From positions 62,001-126,000 of the forward strand of contig NZ_JAPEIQ010000044.1 in NCBI RefSeq assembly GCF_026041215.1: a stretch of 64,000 bases of DNA. Reading direction: 5' to 3'. The notes beneath the pieces were generated by a model that was not told the origin of the DNA, searched no databases, and worked only from the letters and a program-made list of their open reading frames with translations. The position numbers and the translations under genes are program-made. Below, in pieces: positions 33,563-42,083 of the stretch; within the stretch, counting starts at the first letter, position 1; each line of letters opens with the position of its first letter. Source of the stretch: Hoyosella sp. YIM 151337. GTDB taxonomy: Bacteria > Actinomycetota > Actinomycetes > Mycobacteriales > Mycobacteriaceae.

Positions 33563-34990
33563 ATGGCTATCGCCGCTGCGGGTGCGACACGGTCGCACAG
33601 CGATCTGAGAGAGTTCCGCATCCCTTTGTGGGCACATGCAGGCCTGCTCCTCGGTTCGGTCTTCGTGGTGGTGCTCCATATTCGTGCCGTTCCGATTTCG
33701 GCGCAGCATTGGGGACTCTTCCAGAACATGGTCGACGTTCTCGTCTACGGCGCGGGCGGCGTTCGGGTTCGCGAGGGCGTGCCGCTTTACGACGGCAACG
33801 TCCTCACAGACTTACCCTTCACGTATCCGCCGTTCGCTGCAGTGCTGTTCACTGGAGTGGCCTGGATCGCCAGTTTCGGGAAAACAATTCTCATCGCAGC
33901 ATGGTCCGCGGCAACGATCGGCGCACTCTGGCTGACCATCGTGCTTTCCTGGCGCGCGTTGGGATACCGCGTCAGCTGGCAACTACTGGTAGTCAGCACC
34001 TATCTCGCTTTCATTGTGACGTGGCTGGAGCCGGTTCGAACCACCATTTGGTATGGGCAGATCAACCTCATACTGATGGCACTATTGATCTGGGATCTCA
34101 CCCGCCGGCACGGTAGTGCGCTTCGAGGGTGGTCAGTGGGCATCACGGCAGGGATCAAACTGACCCCCGGCTTCTTCTTCGTCTATCTGGCGCTCACCAA
34201 ACAGTGGCGGGCATTCGTCACGGGAGCAGTGGCTTTCGCCGCCACAGTCGCCGTCGGATTCCTGGTCATTCCGCGCGATGCACTGACGTTCTGGCAAGGC
34301 ACCATGCTGCAATCAGAACGTGTCGGCGAAATCAACTCGCCGGCCAACCAGTCAATAACGGGCGCGCTAGCCCATCTCTTGCGGGTGCCGGAACCGCCAC
34401 TCGCGGCTGTCGGCGCGGCAACCGTCGTGGTGCTGCTCCTCGGTCTCACCGCGATCTGGCTGGCACATCGGGCGGGGCACCAACTGCTAGCGCTGACTCT
34501 GACTGGGCTTACCGCATGCATGGTGTCTCCGTTTTCATGGGGCCACCACTGGGTGTGGTTCGTCCCGCTGCTGATCATCCTGTGTGACTACGCCGTGCGA
34601 GTCCAGCACCGCGCAGTTGCCGCGCGTTTAGCCTGGCTACTGCCGATAGCCCTGTACCTTGTTGCTGCGTGCTGGATTCAGGAGTTCATTGACGAACGTC
34701 AGCCCACGGGTGTGTTCTATGCGATCGGCACGTTCATGCTGTTGCCGCCACAGCCCGGCCTGGTGACGCTTGTCAGGGTGGCTTACCCGCTCGTCTATCT
34801 CATCATCGTTATCATCGTCGTCGCAGTTTTCCTCACCGGCGCGCTCCGCAAGCGATCTCGAGCAAAACATCGCGACGGTGATCTGAACCAGCCCGCGGCC
34901 GCCGCCGAGCCGGTTCGGTCGCACAACCCTCCTGCGCCGGACACGCTCCACATCACGCGTGAGCGCCCGGAGATTTCAGCCTGGCACTGA
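33563..34990 (+). CDS. GT87 polyprenol-phosphate mannosyltransferase-like membrane protein
   Basis: A 475-residue integral membrane glycosyltransferase with about ten or more transmembrane helices and a charged cytosolic tail. The first extracellular loop carries the GT-C-type acidic/aromatic pattern (LYDGNVLTDLPFTYPPFAAV), and a later segment reads TIWYGQINLILMALLIWDL, as in GT87 enzymes (PimE, Rv2181-type). These use decaprenyl-phosphomannose to extend phosphatidylinositol mannosides, lipomannan or arabinan. CAGGGGG before ATG 33563 supports the start. It is inserted between NHEJ genes, overlapping the 3' end of ligD by 15 bp. Exact acceptor unknown. Confidence 0.85.
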   Translation: MAIAAAGATRSHSDLREFRIPLWAHAGLLLGSVFVVVLHIRAVPISAQHWGLFQNMVDVLVYGAGGVRVREGVPLYDGNVLTDLPFTYPPFAAVLFTGVAWIASFGKTILIAAWSAATIGALWLTIVLSWRALGYRVSWQLLVVSTYLAFIVTWLEPVRTTIWYGQINLILMALLIWDLTRRHGSALRGWSVGITAGIKLTPGFFFVYLALTKQWRAFVTGAVAFAATVAVGFLVIPRDALTFWQGTMLQSERVGEINSPANQSITGALAHLLRVPEPPLAAVGAATVVVLLLGLTAIWLAHRAGHQLLALTLTGLTACMVSPFSWGHHWVWFVPLLIILCDYAVRVQHRAVAARLAWLLPIALYLVAACWIQEFIDERQPTGVFYAIGTFMLLPPQPGLVTLVRVAYPLVYLIIVIIVVAVFLTGALRKRSRAKHRDGDLNQPAAAAEPVRSHNPPAPDTLHITRERPEISAWH

Positions 34991-37243
34991 GCCGCGCAGC
35001 CACACCGGGTGGCGAAGCCGTCCTGCAGTTGTCCAATCCTGGAAGCGAACGGTACCGGTGAGTTCGGGGCGCACCCACACCGCGTCGCGCAGTTGCTTGT
35101 TCCTGGATTCCGGTTCGGTGTCCCAGTCCGCGAACGGGCTATGACCCTGTTCAAGTTCACTGAGCCGCTGCAACAGGCCGGTCCGCTGCTTCTCGGACCA
35201 GCCCGTCCCCACTCGTCCCGCATAGCGAAGCTCACCGCCACGCTCCACGCCCACGAGCAGCGCACCGATTCCCCCGCCACGACCCCCTTCCCCGGGTTTC
35301 CAGCCCCCGACGATCACGTCCTGTGTGCGCCAGTTCTTGTGCTTGAGCCACGCAGTGCTGCGCTGGCCCGGCAGATACAGCGAGTCGCGGCGCTTTGCGA
35401 TGACGCCCTCCCAGCCCTGCTTCTCCGATTCCTCGATCGCCTCTTCCGCTGTACCCGTGAGCAGTGGCGGAACGGTTGCACAGTGCAGCAGACCAGCGAT
35501 CACCTCCAGCACCTTTCGCCGGTCCGACCAGGGCTTCCGCGTCAGCATCGTGCCATCGAGATACAGCACGTCGAACACGAGATATGTGGCTTCACGCGGC
35601 GCTTCCTGCAAGCGCGAAAAACTGGTGACGCCGCCCGCATCGAACCCCACGAGTTCCCCATCGAGCACAACCTCATGGCCGCGCAGTTCATCCGCGAGTT
35701 GGCGCAGCTGCGGATAGTCGCGGGTGATGTCGAGGCCGCTGCGGCTGAGGAGACGCACTCCGTCGGCTCCCACTTCCGCGATCGCCCGGTAGCCGTCCCA
35801 TTTGCCTTCGAAGGCCCATTCGGCGGAGTCGAGCCCAGTGATGGCCGCGGACTTCGCAAGCATCGGAGACAGGCCCCGCGGCACACCGCGCCCGCGGACC
35901 GCTTTCTCAGCCTCCGTTTTCATTTTGTGCATCAGCCAGTTTTTGCCCCCGGTTTTGATCAGCGCGTACCGGCCCTGCGCACGCTCGCCGTGCAGCTCGA
36001 CGATCACCTCATCGTCACGCCACTTCTCGAGTGTGTACGTCCCGTGATCCCAGATGTACACCTCGCCTGCGCCGTACTGGCCCTTGGGTATCTCGCCGCT
36101 GAAGCTGCCGTACTCCAGTGGATGGTCTTCAGTGTGGACAGCCAGGTGGTTGACATCCGGTGATTCGGGGATGTTTTTGGGCACTGCCCACGACACAAGC
36201 ACACCGTCCCGTTCGAGGCGAAAGTCGTAGTGGAGCCGGCGGGCGTGGTGTTCCTGGATGACGAACGCCGGCTCACCGTGTTCTTCCCCCGGATCGTCCT
36301 GGGTGTCCGGAACGGGTTCGGGCGTAAGCGCCCGGTCCCGTTTCGCGCGGTATAACGCGAGCCGGTCAGGACCTGAAGCTGCCACTTTGTGCGGTTCCGC
36401 AGACAAGGGGTCACCCAACTCGTCAACGCGACCCAGAACCTCTGAGAAAGTGAGGTGCGCGAGCTCCGGATCGTCCAGTTCGTCCCACGTTCGCGGCGCC
36501 GCAACGTACGGACGGGCCAGACCGCGCAGCGAGTACGGCGCGATTGTCGTTTTCGCTGCAGAGTTTTGGCTCCAGTCGACAAACACCTTTCCCGGCCGTG
36601 CGGCCTTTGACATTGTCGCAGTGACGAGTTCAGGTGTTTCCTTCTCGAGGCTCGCGGCCACCGACTGCGCCACCTTCGACGCTTGGGGTGAGGACACTGG
36701 ATCGTCAAGGTGCACATACAAGTGCAGGCCCTTGCTGCCGGACGTCACTGGGTGGACCTGCAAGCCGAGGCTGCGGAAGATCTCCCGGATACGGCGGGCT
36801 ACAGCCGCGCAGTCGGCGAGTGTGGTGCCTGGGCCAGGGTCGAGGTCGAATACGATTCGATTCGCAGGCCCCGCCTTGCCCGCGCGCGCAATCCATTGGG
36901 GTACATGCACTTCCAGCGCGGCTTGCTGGCCAATCCAGACTAGTGTGGCCGTAGAGTTCAGCAGTGGATAGGTGACCGTTCGGCTCTTGTGTTCCAGCGG
37001 TAGCCGCGGTATCCAGTCCGGCGCAGAGAACGGAATGTTCTTCTCGAAGAACGGCGCGGCTGCGACCCCGTCAGGCCATCGTTTTCTCGTTGCGGGCCGG
37101 TCGCGGATATGAGTCAGCATCACCGGCGCGATCGCTTCGTAGTACGCGATCACCTCACCTTTTGTCGTTCCTGTTTCCGGATAAAGAACTTTGTCGAGGT
37201 GGGTGACGGCGATTGTGTATCCGTCGATGACGAGTTTCGACAT
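34976..37243 (-). CDS. ligD: ATP-dependent DNA ligase D (Pol-PE-Lig)
   Basis: A 755-residue three-domain enzyme that processes and seals broken DNA ends with Ku. The N-terminal polymerase/primase domain (about 1-290) has FDLDPGPG with Asp133 and Asp135. The phosphoesterase domain (about 320-450) has HHARRLHYDFRL. The C-terminal ligase domain carries the nucleotidyl-acceptor motif KWDGYR with Lys481, then DGELVGFD and the C-terminal OB fold. Domain order and the lysine position match mycobacterial LigD rather than the Lig-PE-Pol order of Pseudomonas. Divergent from ku over 53 bp. Confidence 0.96.
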   Translation of the reverse strand: MSKLVIDGYTIAVTHLDKVLYPETGTTKGEVIAYYEAIAPVMLTHIRDRPATRKRWPDGVAAAPFFEKNIPFSAPDWIPRLPLEHKSRTVTYPLLNSTATLVWIGQQAALEVHVPQWIARAGKAGPANRIVFDLDPGPGTTLADCAAVARRIREIFRSLGLQVHPVTSGSKGLHLYVHLDDPVSSPQASKVAQSVAASLEKETPELVTATMSKAARPGKVFVDWSQNSAAKTTIAPYSLRGLARPYVAAPRTWDELDDPELAHLTFSEVLGRVDELGDPLSAEPHKVAASGPDRLALYRAKRDRALTPEPVPDTQDDPGEEHGEPAFVIQEHHARRLHYDFRLERDGVLVSWAVPKNIPESPDVNHLAVHTEDHPLEYGSFSGEIPKGQYGAGEVYIWDHGTYTLEKWRDDEVIVELHGERAQGRYALIKTGGKNWLMHKMKTEAEKAVRGRGVPRGLSPMLAKSAAITGLDSAEWAFEGKWDGYRAIAEVGADGVRLLSRSGLDITRDYPQLRQLADELRGHEVVLDGELVGFDAGGVTSFSRLQEAPREATYLVFDVLYLDGTMLTRKPWSDRRKVLEVIAGLLHCATVPPLLTGTAEEAIEESEKQGWEGVIAKRRDSLYLPGQRSTAWLKHKNWRTQDVIVGGWKPGEGGRGGGIGALLVGVERGGELRYAGRVGTGWSEKQRTGLLQRLSELEQGHSPFADWDTEPESRNKQLRDAVWVRPELTGTVRFQDWTTAGRLRHPVWLRGSVPG

Positions 37244-37296
37244 TCAGACCCTTCCGCTGGGTGTCCCCGGAACAGGTTGTGGGCAATACTAAGATC

Positions 37297-38082
37297 ATGC
37301 GCTCTATATGGAAAGGTGCACTGACTTTCGGGCTCGTAAACGTGCCCGTGAAGGTCTACGCAGCCACGGAGGACCACGACATCAGTTTCCACCAGGTGCA
37401 CGCTGAAGACCGGGGGCGCATCAGATACCGCCGTGTTTGCGAAGAATGCGGCAAACAGGTCGAATTTCGCGACATCTCCAAAGCCTATACATCCGAGGAT
37501 GACGAGATGGTGATCATCACCAACGAGGACCTCGCGAGCATTCCCGCCGACATCACGCGAGAGATCGAAGTCGTGGAATTTGTTCCCGCCGAGCAAATTG
37601 ATCCGCTTATGTTCGATCGGTCCTACTACCTGGAACCGGACGGCAAATCCACAAAGGCGTACCAGCTGCTCCAGAAGACGCTCGCAGACACCGACCGCAT
37701 CGCGATCGCGCATTTCGCGTTGCGTAACAAAACACGGCTTGCCGCTCTGCGCGTCAAAGGCAAAACCCTCACTGTGCAGACGCTCCTGTGGCCGGATGAA
37801 ATCCGCGACCCAGAGTTCTCGTCACTCGAAAAGGAGGCGAAGATCAGCAAGGCTGAGCTTGACATGGCCAAACAGGTTGTCGATGCCATGACGAAAGACT
37901 TCGAGCCTGACCAGCACACCGATGAGTATCAGGAAAAGTTGCGCGAACTCATCGAGAACAAGCTCGCTCAGGGCGAGTCGTACACACCTCCCGAACCTGC
38001 TGCTGAGGAACTCGACAAGGATGTTTCGGATCTGCTTGCGTCCCTTGAGGCGACGCTGAAAGCGAGCAGTCAGAAGAAATGA
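37297..38082 (+). CDS. ku: Ku DNA end-binding protein
   Basis: A 261-residue bacterial Ku. It begins MRSIWKGALTFGLVNVPVKV, the invariant family start; an in-frame GTG 36 bases upstream is rejected for that reason. The core beta-barrel runs to about 200 with the metal-free CEECGK loop. The C-terminus is short and acidic/lysine-containing (about 255-261: SSQKK), without the long Lys-rich tail of some mycobacterial Ku proteins. It threads onto double-strand ends and recruits LigD. The stop overlaps the start of the DUF6986 gene by four bases, an unexpected coupling to purine catabolism. Confidence 0.96.
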   Translation: MRSIWKGALTFGLVNVPVKVYAATEDHDISFHQVHAEDRGRIRYRRVCEECGKQVEFRDISKAYTSEDDEMVIITNEDLASIPADITREIEVVEFVPAEQIDPLMFDRSYYLEPDGKSTKAYQLLQKTLADTDRIAIAHFALRNKTRLAALRVKGKTLTVQTLLWPDEIRDPEFSSLEKEAKISKAELDMAKQVVDAMTKDFEPDQHTDEYQEKLRELIENKLAQGESYTPPEPAAEELDKDVSDLLASLEATLKASSQKK

Positions 38083-39290
38083 TCAACCTCGACGCTTTGC
38101 TTGCGCCGGTCGACGCATTTCTCGATCAGCACTATCCCGTCCCCTTCCGGCGCGGCCAGCCACCGCACACCGTGTACGTCAGCGGTGCTGACGCATCAGC
38201 AGGTGTGCCGCAGGCGTGGGGAGCACAGGCCCAGGGCTTAGCCGACGATCATCAGGAGCTGCTCGCCTCGCTCGACCAGCGCGGTGTCTTGCCGCGGGTG
38301 CTCACCCAGCTCAACGACCGGCCCATCCACGATCTGCGGTTCGACTTCGAGGATGGTTACGGCTGGCACGATGACGCGATTGAGAATCGGCACGCATTGC
38401 GCGCTGGCGAAGCCTTGCAAAGTCTTTGCCGCCAGCCAGACGGCCCGCTTGCGTGCGGTATTCGCCCCAAAGGACTCGCCCCACACGAACGGCACCGGCT
38501 GGTGCAGACACTCGAAGCGGTGCTCGCGGGAGCCGGCGGCGTCCCTGCTGGTTTCGTGTTCACAGTCCCGAAGTTGCGGCATGCCGACCAGGTGCCGGCA
38601 GTGGTGGCGCTGTGCCGCGAGTTCGAGCGCGTGCATGGCCTCGATGAGGGCTCACTGAAGTTCGAGCTGCAAATCGAGTCACCGCAAGCCGTGCTCGCCG
38701 CAGACGGAACAGTGCCGCTCGCCCGCGCGGTCCATGCGTCTGAAGGGCGCTGCACGGGACTGCATTTCGGCACCTACGATTACAGTGCGGCGTGCGGGAT
38801 CGCGCCTCAGCACCAGTCTCTCGATCACCCGGTGGCCGACCACGCGAAAGCCGCGATGCTCGTTGCCGCGGCGCAGACCGGGGTGTGGGTCTGTGACGGT
38901 TCGACTCAGATCGTCCCGGCAGGAGATGCCGCGCAGCAGGCAGGGGCGCTGCGAAACCACCACAGGCTCGTGCAGCGGTCGCTTGCGTACGGGTTTTTGC
39001 AGGGCTGGGATATGCACCCGGGCCATCTCGCGACCCGCTGGCTAGCCACGTTCGATTTCTATTGGGAATCACTCGAAGTCGCCGCGCCACGGCTCGAAAG
39101 CTACTTGCAGCGCCGATCAGGCGGCGTCGTCGACGAACCAGCGACTGCCGAGGCCCTTGCGACGGTGATTCTGCGGGGTCTTGATTGCGGGGCGTTCGGC
39201 GAAGCTGATGTGCTCGCGCTGAGCCCACACAGCAGCACAGAGATACTGGAAGGGCTGGTGCAGCGCACGCTGCCCGATATTTCCAGATAA
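38079..39290 (+). CDS. DUF6986 (HpcH/HpaI aldolase/citrate-lyase-like) protein
   Basis: A 403-residue TIM-barrel protein related to the HpcH/HpaI aldolase and citrate-lyase beta superfamily, of the actinobacterial DUF6986 type. Visible superfamily features include DLRFDFEDGYG near 87-97 (metal/acid site), CGIRPKGL near 125, KFELQIESPQAVL near 194-206 and HFGTYDYSAACG near 230. It lies directly before allantoicase and PuuE, so it probably processes a C2 product such as glyoxylate derived from ureidoglycolate. The reaction is unproven. It is coupled to ku by an ATGA overlap. Confidence 0.75.
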   Translation: MINLDALLAPVDAFLDQHYPVPFRRGQPPHTVYVSGADASAGVPQAWGAQAQGLADDHQELLASLDQRGVLPRVLTQLNDRPIHDLRFDFEDGYGWHDDAIENRHALRAGEALQSLCRQPDGPLACGIRPKGLAPHERHRLVQTLEAVLAGAGGVPAGFVFTVPKLRHADQVPAVVALCREFERVHGLDEGSLKFELQIESPQAVLAADGTVPLARAVHASEGRCTGLHFGTYDYSAACGIAPQHQSLDHPVADHAKAAMLVAAAQTGVWVCDGSTQIVPAGDAAQQAGALRNHHRLVQRSLAYGFLQGWDMHPGHLATRWLATFDFYWESLEVAAPRLESYLQRRSGGVVDEPATAEALATVILRGLDCGAFGEADVLALSPHSSTEILEGLVQRTLPDISR

Positions 39291-39317
39291 GCGCCACTTT
39301 GCGGTACCGGAGGATTT

Positions 39318-40346
39318 TTGAACAACATGGGAAGCGCACCATCAAAGGCGCCAGAGTTCACCCAACTCCCTGATCTCGCGGCACGGACACTGGGAGGCTC
39401 CGTGGTGTGGGCGACGGACGAATCGTTCGCGGAGAAAGAAAACCTGATACGCCCCACCGCGCCAGGGTTCTCCCCAGCGACGTTCGGCCACAAGGGCCAG
39501 GTGTACGACGGCTGGGAGACGCGCAGGCGGCGGGAGCCCGGGCAGGATGAGGCAATTGTTCGCCTCGGCGTGCCTGGTGTGATTCACGGAGTGGTAGTCG
39601 ATACCGCGTTCTTCAAAGGCAATTATCCGCCCGAGATTTCCGTTGAAGCAACGACGGTGGCCGGTTACCCGAGCGCGGACGAACTGAGCACCGACTCGAC
39701 GTGGGAAACCGTGGTGCCCCGCGCTGCGGTTCGGGGTGACTCGCCCAACCTGTTCGCAGTTTCCAATGAGGGCCGCTTTACGCACGTCAAGCTCACGATG
39801 TACCCGGACGGTGGCGTTGCGCGCCTGCGCGTCCACGGATATGGACGGCCTGACCCAGAGTTTCTGCGGGCGGGACCCGTAGATCTCGCTGCTCTGGAAA
39901 ACGGCGCGTACGTCACCGGCTGCTCGAACTGGTTTTACAGTTCCCCGCACAACCTCCTGATGCCCGGCTACGCACGGGTGATGGGCGACGGCTGGGAAAC
40001 TGCGCGGCGGCGATTCGCCCCTGGTGAATGGGAGTCCAGTAATGATTGGGTCGAAATTCACCTCGCGGGAGAGGGCGAACTGCGCGTCCTCGAACTCGAC
40101 ACCACCTGCTTCCTTTTCAACGCACCAGGCGCGGCGACGGTCCAGGGACTCTCACATGGCGAATGGGTTGACGTGCTGCCCCGAGTCACGTTGCAGCCGG
40201 ATACCCGCCACCGCTTCCGTGTCCACGACGCCCCGAAAGTCACCGACCTGCGGCTCGATATCTTCCCAGATGGCGGACTCAGCAGGTTCCGCGCGTGGGG
40301 AACACTGACAGCCGCCGGGCTCGCCGCCCTGGCCGAATCGAGGTGA
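39318..40346 (+). CDS. alc: Allantoicase
   Basis: A 342-residue enzyme hydrolysing allantoate to ureidoglycolate and urea. It contains two tandem allantoicase repeats (about 18-165 and 185-330), each beginning with a similar segment (LAARTLGGSVVWATDESFAE, then DLAALENGAYVTGCSNWFYS) and each containing DGWET(R/A)RRR and a jelly-roll-like FPDGG/YPDGG turn. GGAGG at 39309-39313 is spaced for the TTG at 39318; an ATG at 39327 is the alternative and is spaced poorly. It follows DUF6986 by 27 bp and precedes puuE by one base. Confidence 0.94.
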   Translation: MNNMGSAPSKAPEFTQLPDLAARTLGGSVVWATDESFAEKENLIRPTAPGFSPATFGHKGQVYDGWETRRRREPGQDEAIVRLGVPGVIHGVVVDTAFFKGNYPPEISVEATTVAGYPSADELSTDSTWETVVPRAAVRGDSPNLFAVSNEGRFTHVKLTMYPDGGVARLRVHGYGRPDPEFLRAGPVDLAALENGAYVTGCSNWFYSSPHNLLMPGYARVMGDGWETARRRFAPGEWESSNDWVEIHLAGEGELRVLELDTTCFLFNAPGAATVQGLSHGEWVDVLPRVTLQPDTRHRFRVHDAPKVTDLRLDIFPDGGLSRFRAWGTLTAAGLAALAESR

Positions 40347-40347
40347 C

Positions 40348-41265
40348 GTGGTGGCTTACCCTCGTGATTTGATCGGTTACGGACCGCATCCGCCACACCC
40401 GCAGTGGCCGGGCGGCGCGAAGATCGCGGTTCAGTTCGTCCTCAACTATGAGGAGGGCGGCGAGAACTGTGTGCTCGACGGGGATGCTGGCTCCGAGACA
40501 TTCCTGTCCGACATCGTTCCAGCACAGTCATTTCCAGACCGGCATATGAGTATGGAATCGCTGTACGAGTACGGTTCACGTGCGGGCGTATGGCGCGTTC
40601 TGCGCATGTTCGAGCGGCGCGGCCTGCCGTTGACGGTTTTCGCGGTGGCACGGGCGCTTGAACGTAACCCTGAGGCTGCGGCCGCGTTTGGGGAACTCGG
40701 GCATGAGGTCGCCAGTCACGGTCTGCGATGGATCAGCTACCAGGATTCCGATATCGACGCCGAACGCCAGCACATGTCGGAAGCCGTGGAGATCATCAAG
40801 CGGCTGACCGGCAATGCGCCGCTCGGGTGGTACACCGGTCGCGATTCACCGAACACCCGGCGGCTGGTTGTTGAGCACGGCGGGTTCGTGTACGACGCGG
40901 ACTCCTACGCGGACGATTTGCCGTATTGGGTGAAAGTACCTGTCGGCGAGGATTACTCAAACCATCTGGTGGTGCCGTACACGCTGGAAACGAATGATAT
41001 GCGATTCTCGTCACCGGCTGGGTTCGCGAATGGGGACGAGTTTTTCGCGCACTTGCGCGACGCGTTTGACGTGCTGTACCGCGAAGGCGCGGAGGGGGCA
41101 CCGAAGATGTTGTCGGTGGGTTTGCATTGCCGGCTCGTTGGCCGTCCGTCGCGTGCCGCCGCGCTTGAACGGTTCCTCGAATACGTGCAGGACCACGCGG
41201 ACGCGTGGGTGGCCCGCCGCATCGATATCGCGGAGCATTGGCGGCGGGTACACCCGGCGTCGTGA
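40348..41265 (+). CDS. puuE: Allantoinase PuuE (polysaccharide-deacetylase fold)
   Basis: A 305-residue cofactor-independent allantoinase that opens allantoin to allantoate. Family landmarks are PRDLIGYGPHPPHPQWPGGA at the N-terminus, the NYEEGGENCVLDGD loop near 32-45, ESLYEYGSRAGVWRVL near 70-85, EVASHGLRWISYQD near 120-133 and GWYTGRDSPNTRRLV near 159-173. It is a NodB-fold protein but lacks the full metal triad used for polysaccharide deacetylation. It starts at GTG 40348 one base after the allantoicase stop, with AGGTGA just upstream. Next enzyme in line: allantoicase. Confidence 0.94.
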   Translation: MVAYPRDLIGYGPHPPHPQWPGGAKIAVQFVLNYEEGGENCVLDGDAGSETFLSDIVPAQSFPDRHMSMESLYEYGSRAGVWRVLRMFERRGLPLTVFAVARALERNPEAAAAFGELGHEVASHGLRWISYQDSDIDAERQHMSEAVEIIKRLTGNAPLGWYTGRDSPNTRRLVVEHGGFVYDADSYADDLPYWVKVPVGEDYSNHLVVPYTLETNDMRFSSPAGFANGDEFFAHLRDAFDVLYREGAEGAPKMLSVGLHCRLVGRPSRAAALERFLEYVQDHADAWVARRIDIAEHWRRVHPAS

Positions 41266-41269
41266 GACG

Positions 41270-41908
41270 TTAGATTCTCGTGGCGCAGGAGGCGATGCCT
41301 AGCCACGTGTGCCGGTTGCCAGCCCAGCAGAACCCAAGTTTCGGTTTGCGGTTGCTAATCCAGAGACCAGGCACGCGGCGATCGCCACATCGTGACCCGG
41401 GCATCTGAAAGCAATTGTTCTTCTCCAGCGATTTCGGATAGTGCAGCAGGAACGCGGTGCCTTCTTCCACGGTGAGCGGGCTGCGGTTGTCCTTCGCGAA
41501 CTGAGCCATGGCCTCGTCAGGTGTCCAGTTGCGGGTCGCTGCGCCACGATCGATGTCAATGACGGCATACACCGGGCGCTCCGGGATGCCGACCTGCTCG
41601 ATCGGGCTGAACGTGTCGATGTCCGCGGTGTCCGCGGAGAGGAAGCCCTCTTGCTTTCCGAGACGCAGATGCGGCACCGCCAGCGAGACGGGCAGCACCT
41701 CGCGGGTGAGTACCAGTGCAAAAGGAACGCGTGCAGATTCCGGCACCAGAGCGCCTGTCACCTGGTCGATCGTCGCCTCGCGCACCGCGTTCAACTCGTC
41801 GAGAACATCGGCTGATTGTCCTTCCGCGACGAGGAGGTCGTGGAGAACGGCGCGCTGCCGGTCGAACTCTTTCTCGGCATCCATTCTTGTCAGGGCGGAT
41901 GTGGTCAC
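41270..41908 (-). CDS. DUF5701-like hypothetical protein
   Basis: A 212-residue protein resembling the actinobacterial DUF5701 family, for which I know no function. It starts with a helical segment (EKEFDRQRAVLHDLLVAEGQ), has a central beta region (VYAVIDIDRGAATRNWTPDEA) and ends in a conserved Trp/Cys/Gly-rich block (CFQMPGSRCGDRRVPGLWIS, followed by GFCWAGNRHTWLGIASC). The latter may bind a ligand or metal. A longer frame reaches 41947, but GTG 41908 has GGAAGGGG five bases upstream. Convergent with puuE, four bases apart; divergent from the NCS1 permease. Confidence 0.7.
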   Translation of the reverse strand: MTTSALTRMDAEKEFDRQRAVLHDLLVAEGQSADVLDELNAVREATIDQVTGALVPESARVPFALVLTREVLPVSLAVPHLRLGKQEGFLSADTADIDTFSPIEQVGIPERPVYAVIDIDRGAATRNWTPDEAMAQFAKDNRSPLTVEEGTAFLLHYPKSLEKNNCFQMPGSRCGDRRVPGLWISNRKPKLGFCWAGNRHTWLGIASCATRI

Positions 41909-41970
41909 GTGGTCCCCTTCCGTTCGTGGCCACTGAGGAACGCGCATCCGCGAGAAAGAGTTCCCAGTCT

Positions 41971-41980
41971 GAATATATTC
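41971..41980. promoter_or_regulatory. GAATATATTC palindrome upstream of the permease gene
   Basis: A perfect 10-bp palindrome in an A/T-rich spot of the 175-bp divergent region between the DUF5701 gene and the NCS1 permease gene. It could be part of an operator or of a promoter -10 region. It is short enough to occur by chance, so it is only a candidate. Confidence 0.3.
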
Positions 41981-42083
41981 GGCACTTCACACACACGTGA
42001 CGTTCGGGCACGCCGGCGCAACACGCCTTTCTTACGGTGAGATACCGAGGTCTCCACCACAGCACCGAGCGAGCAGGTGAAAA

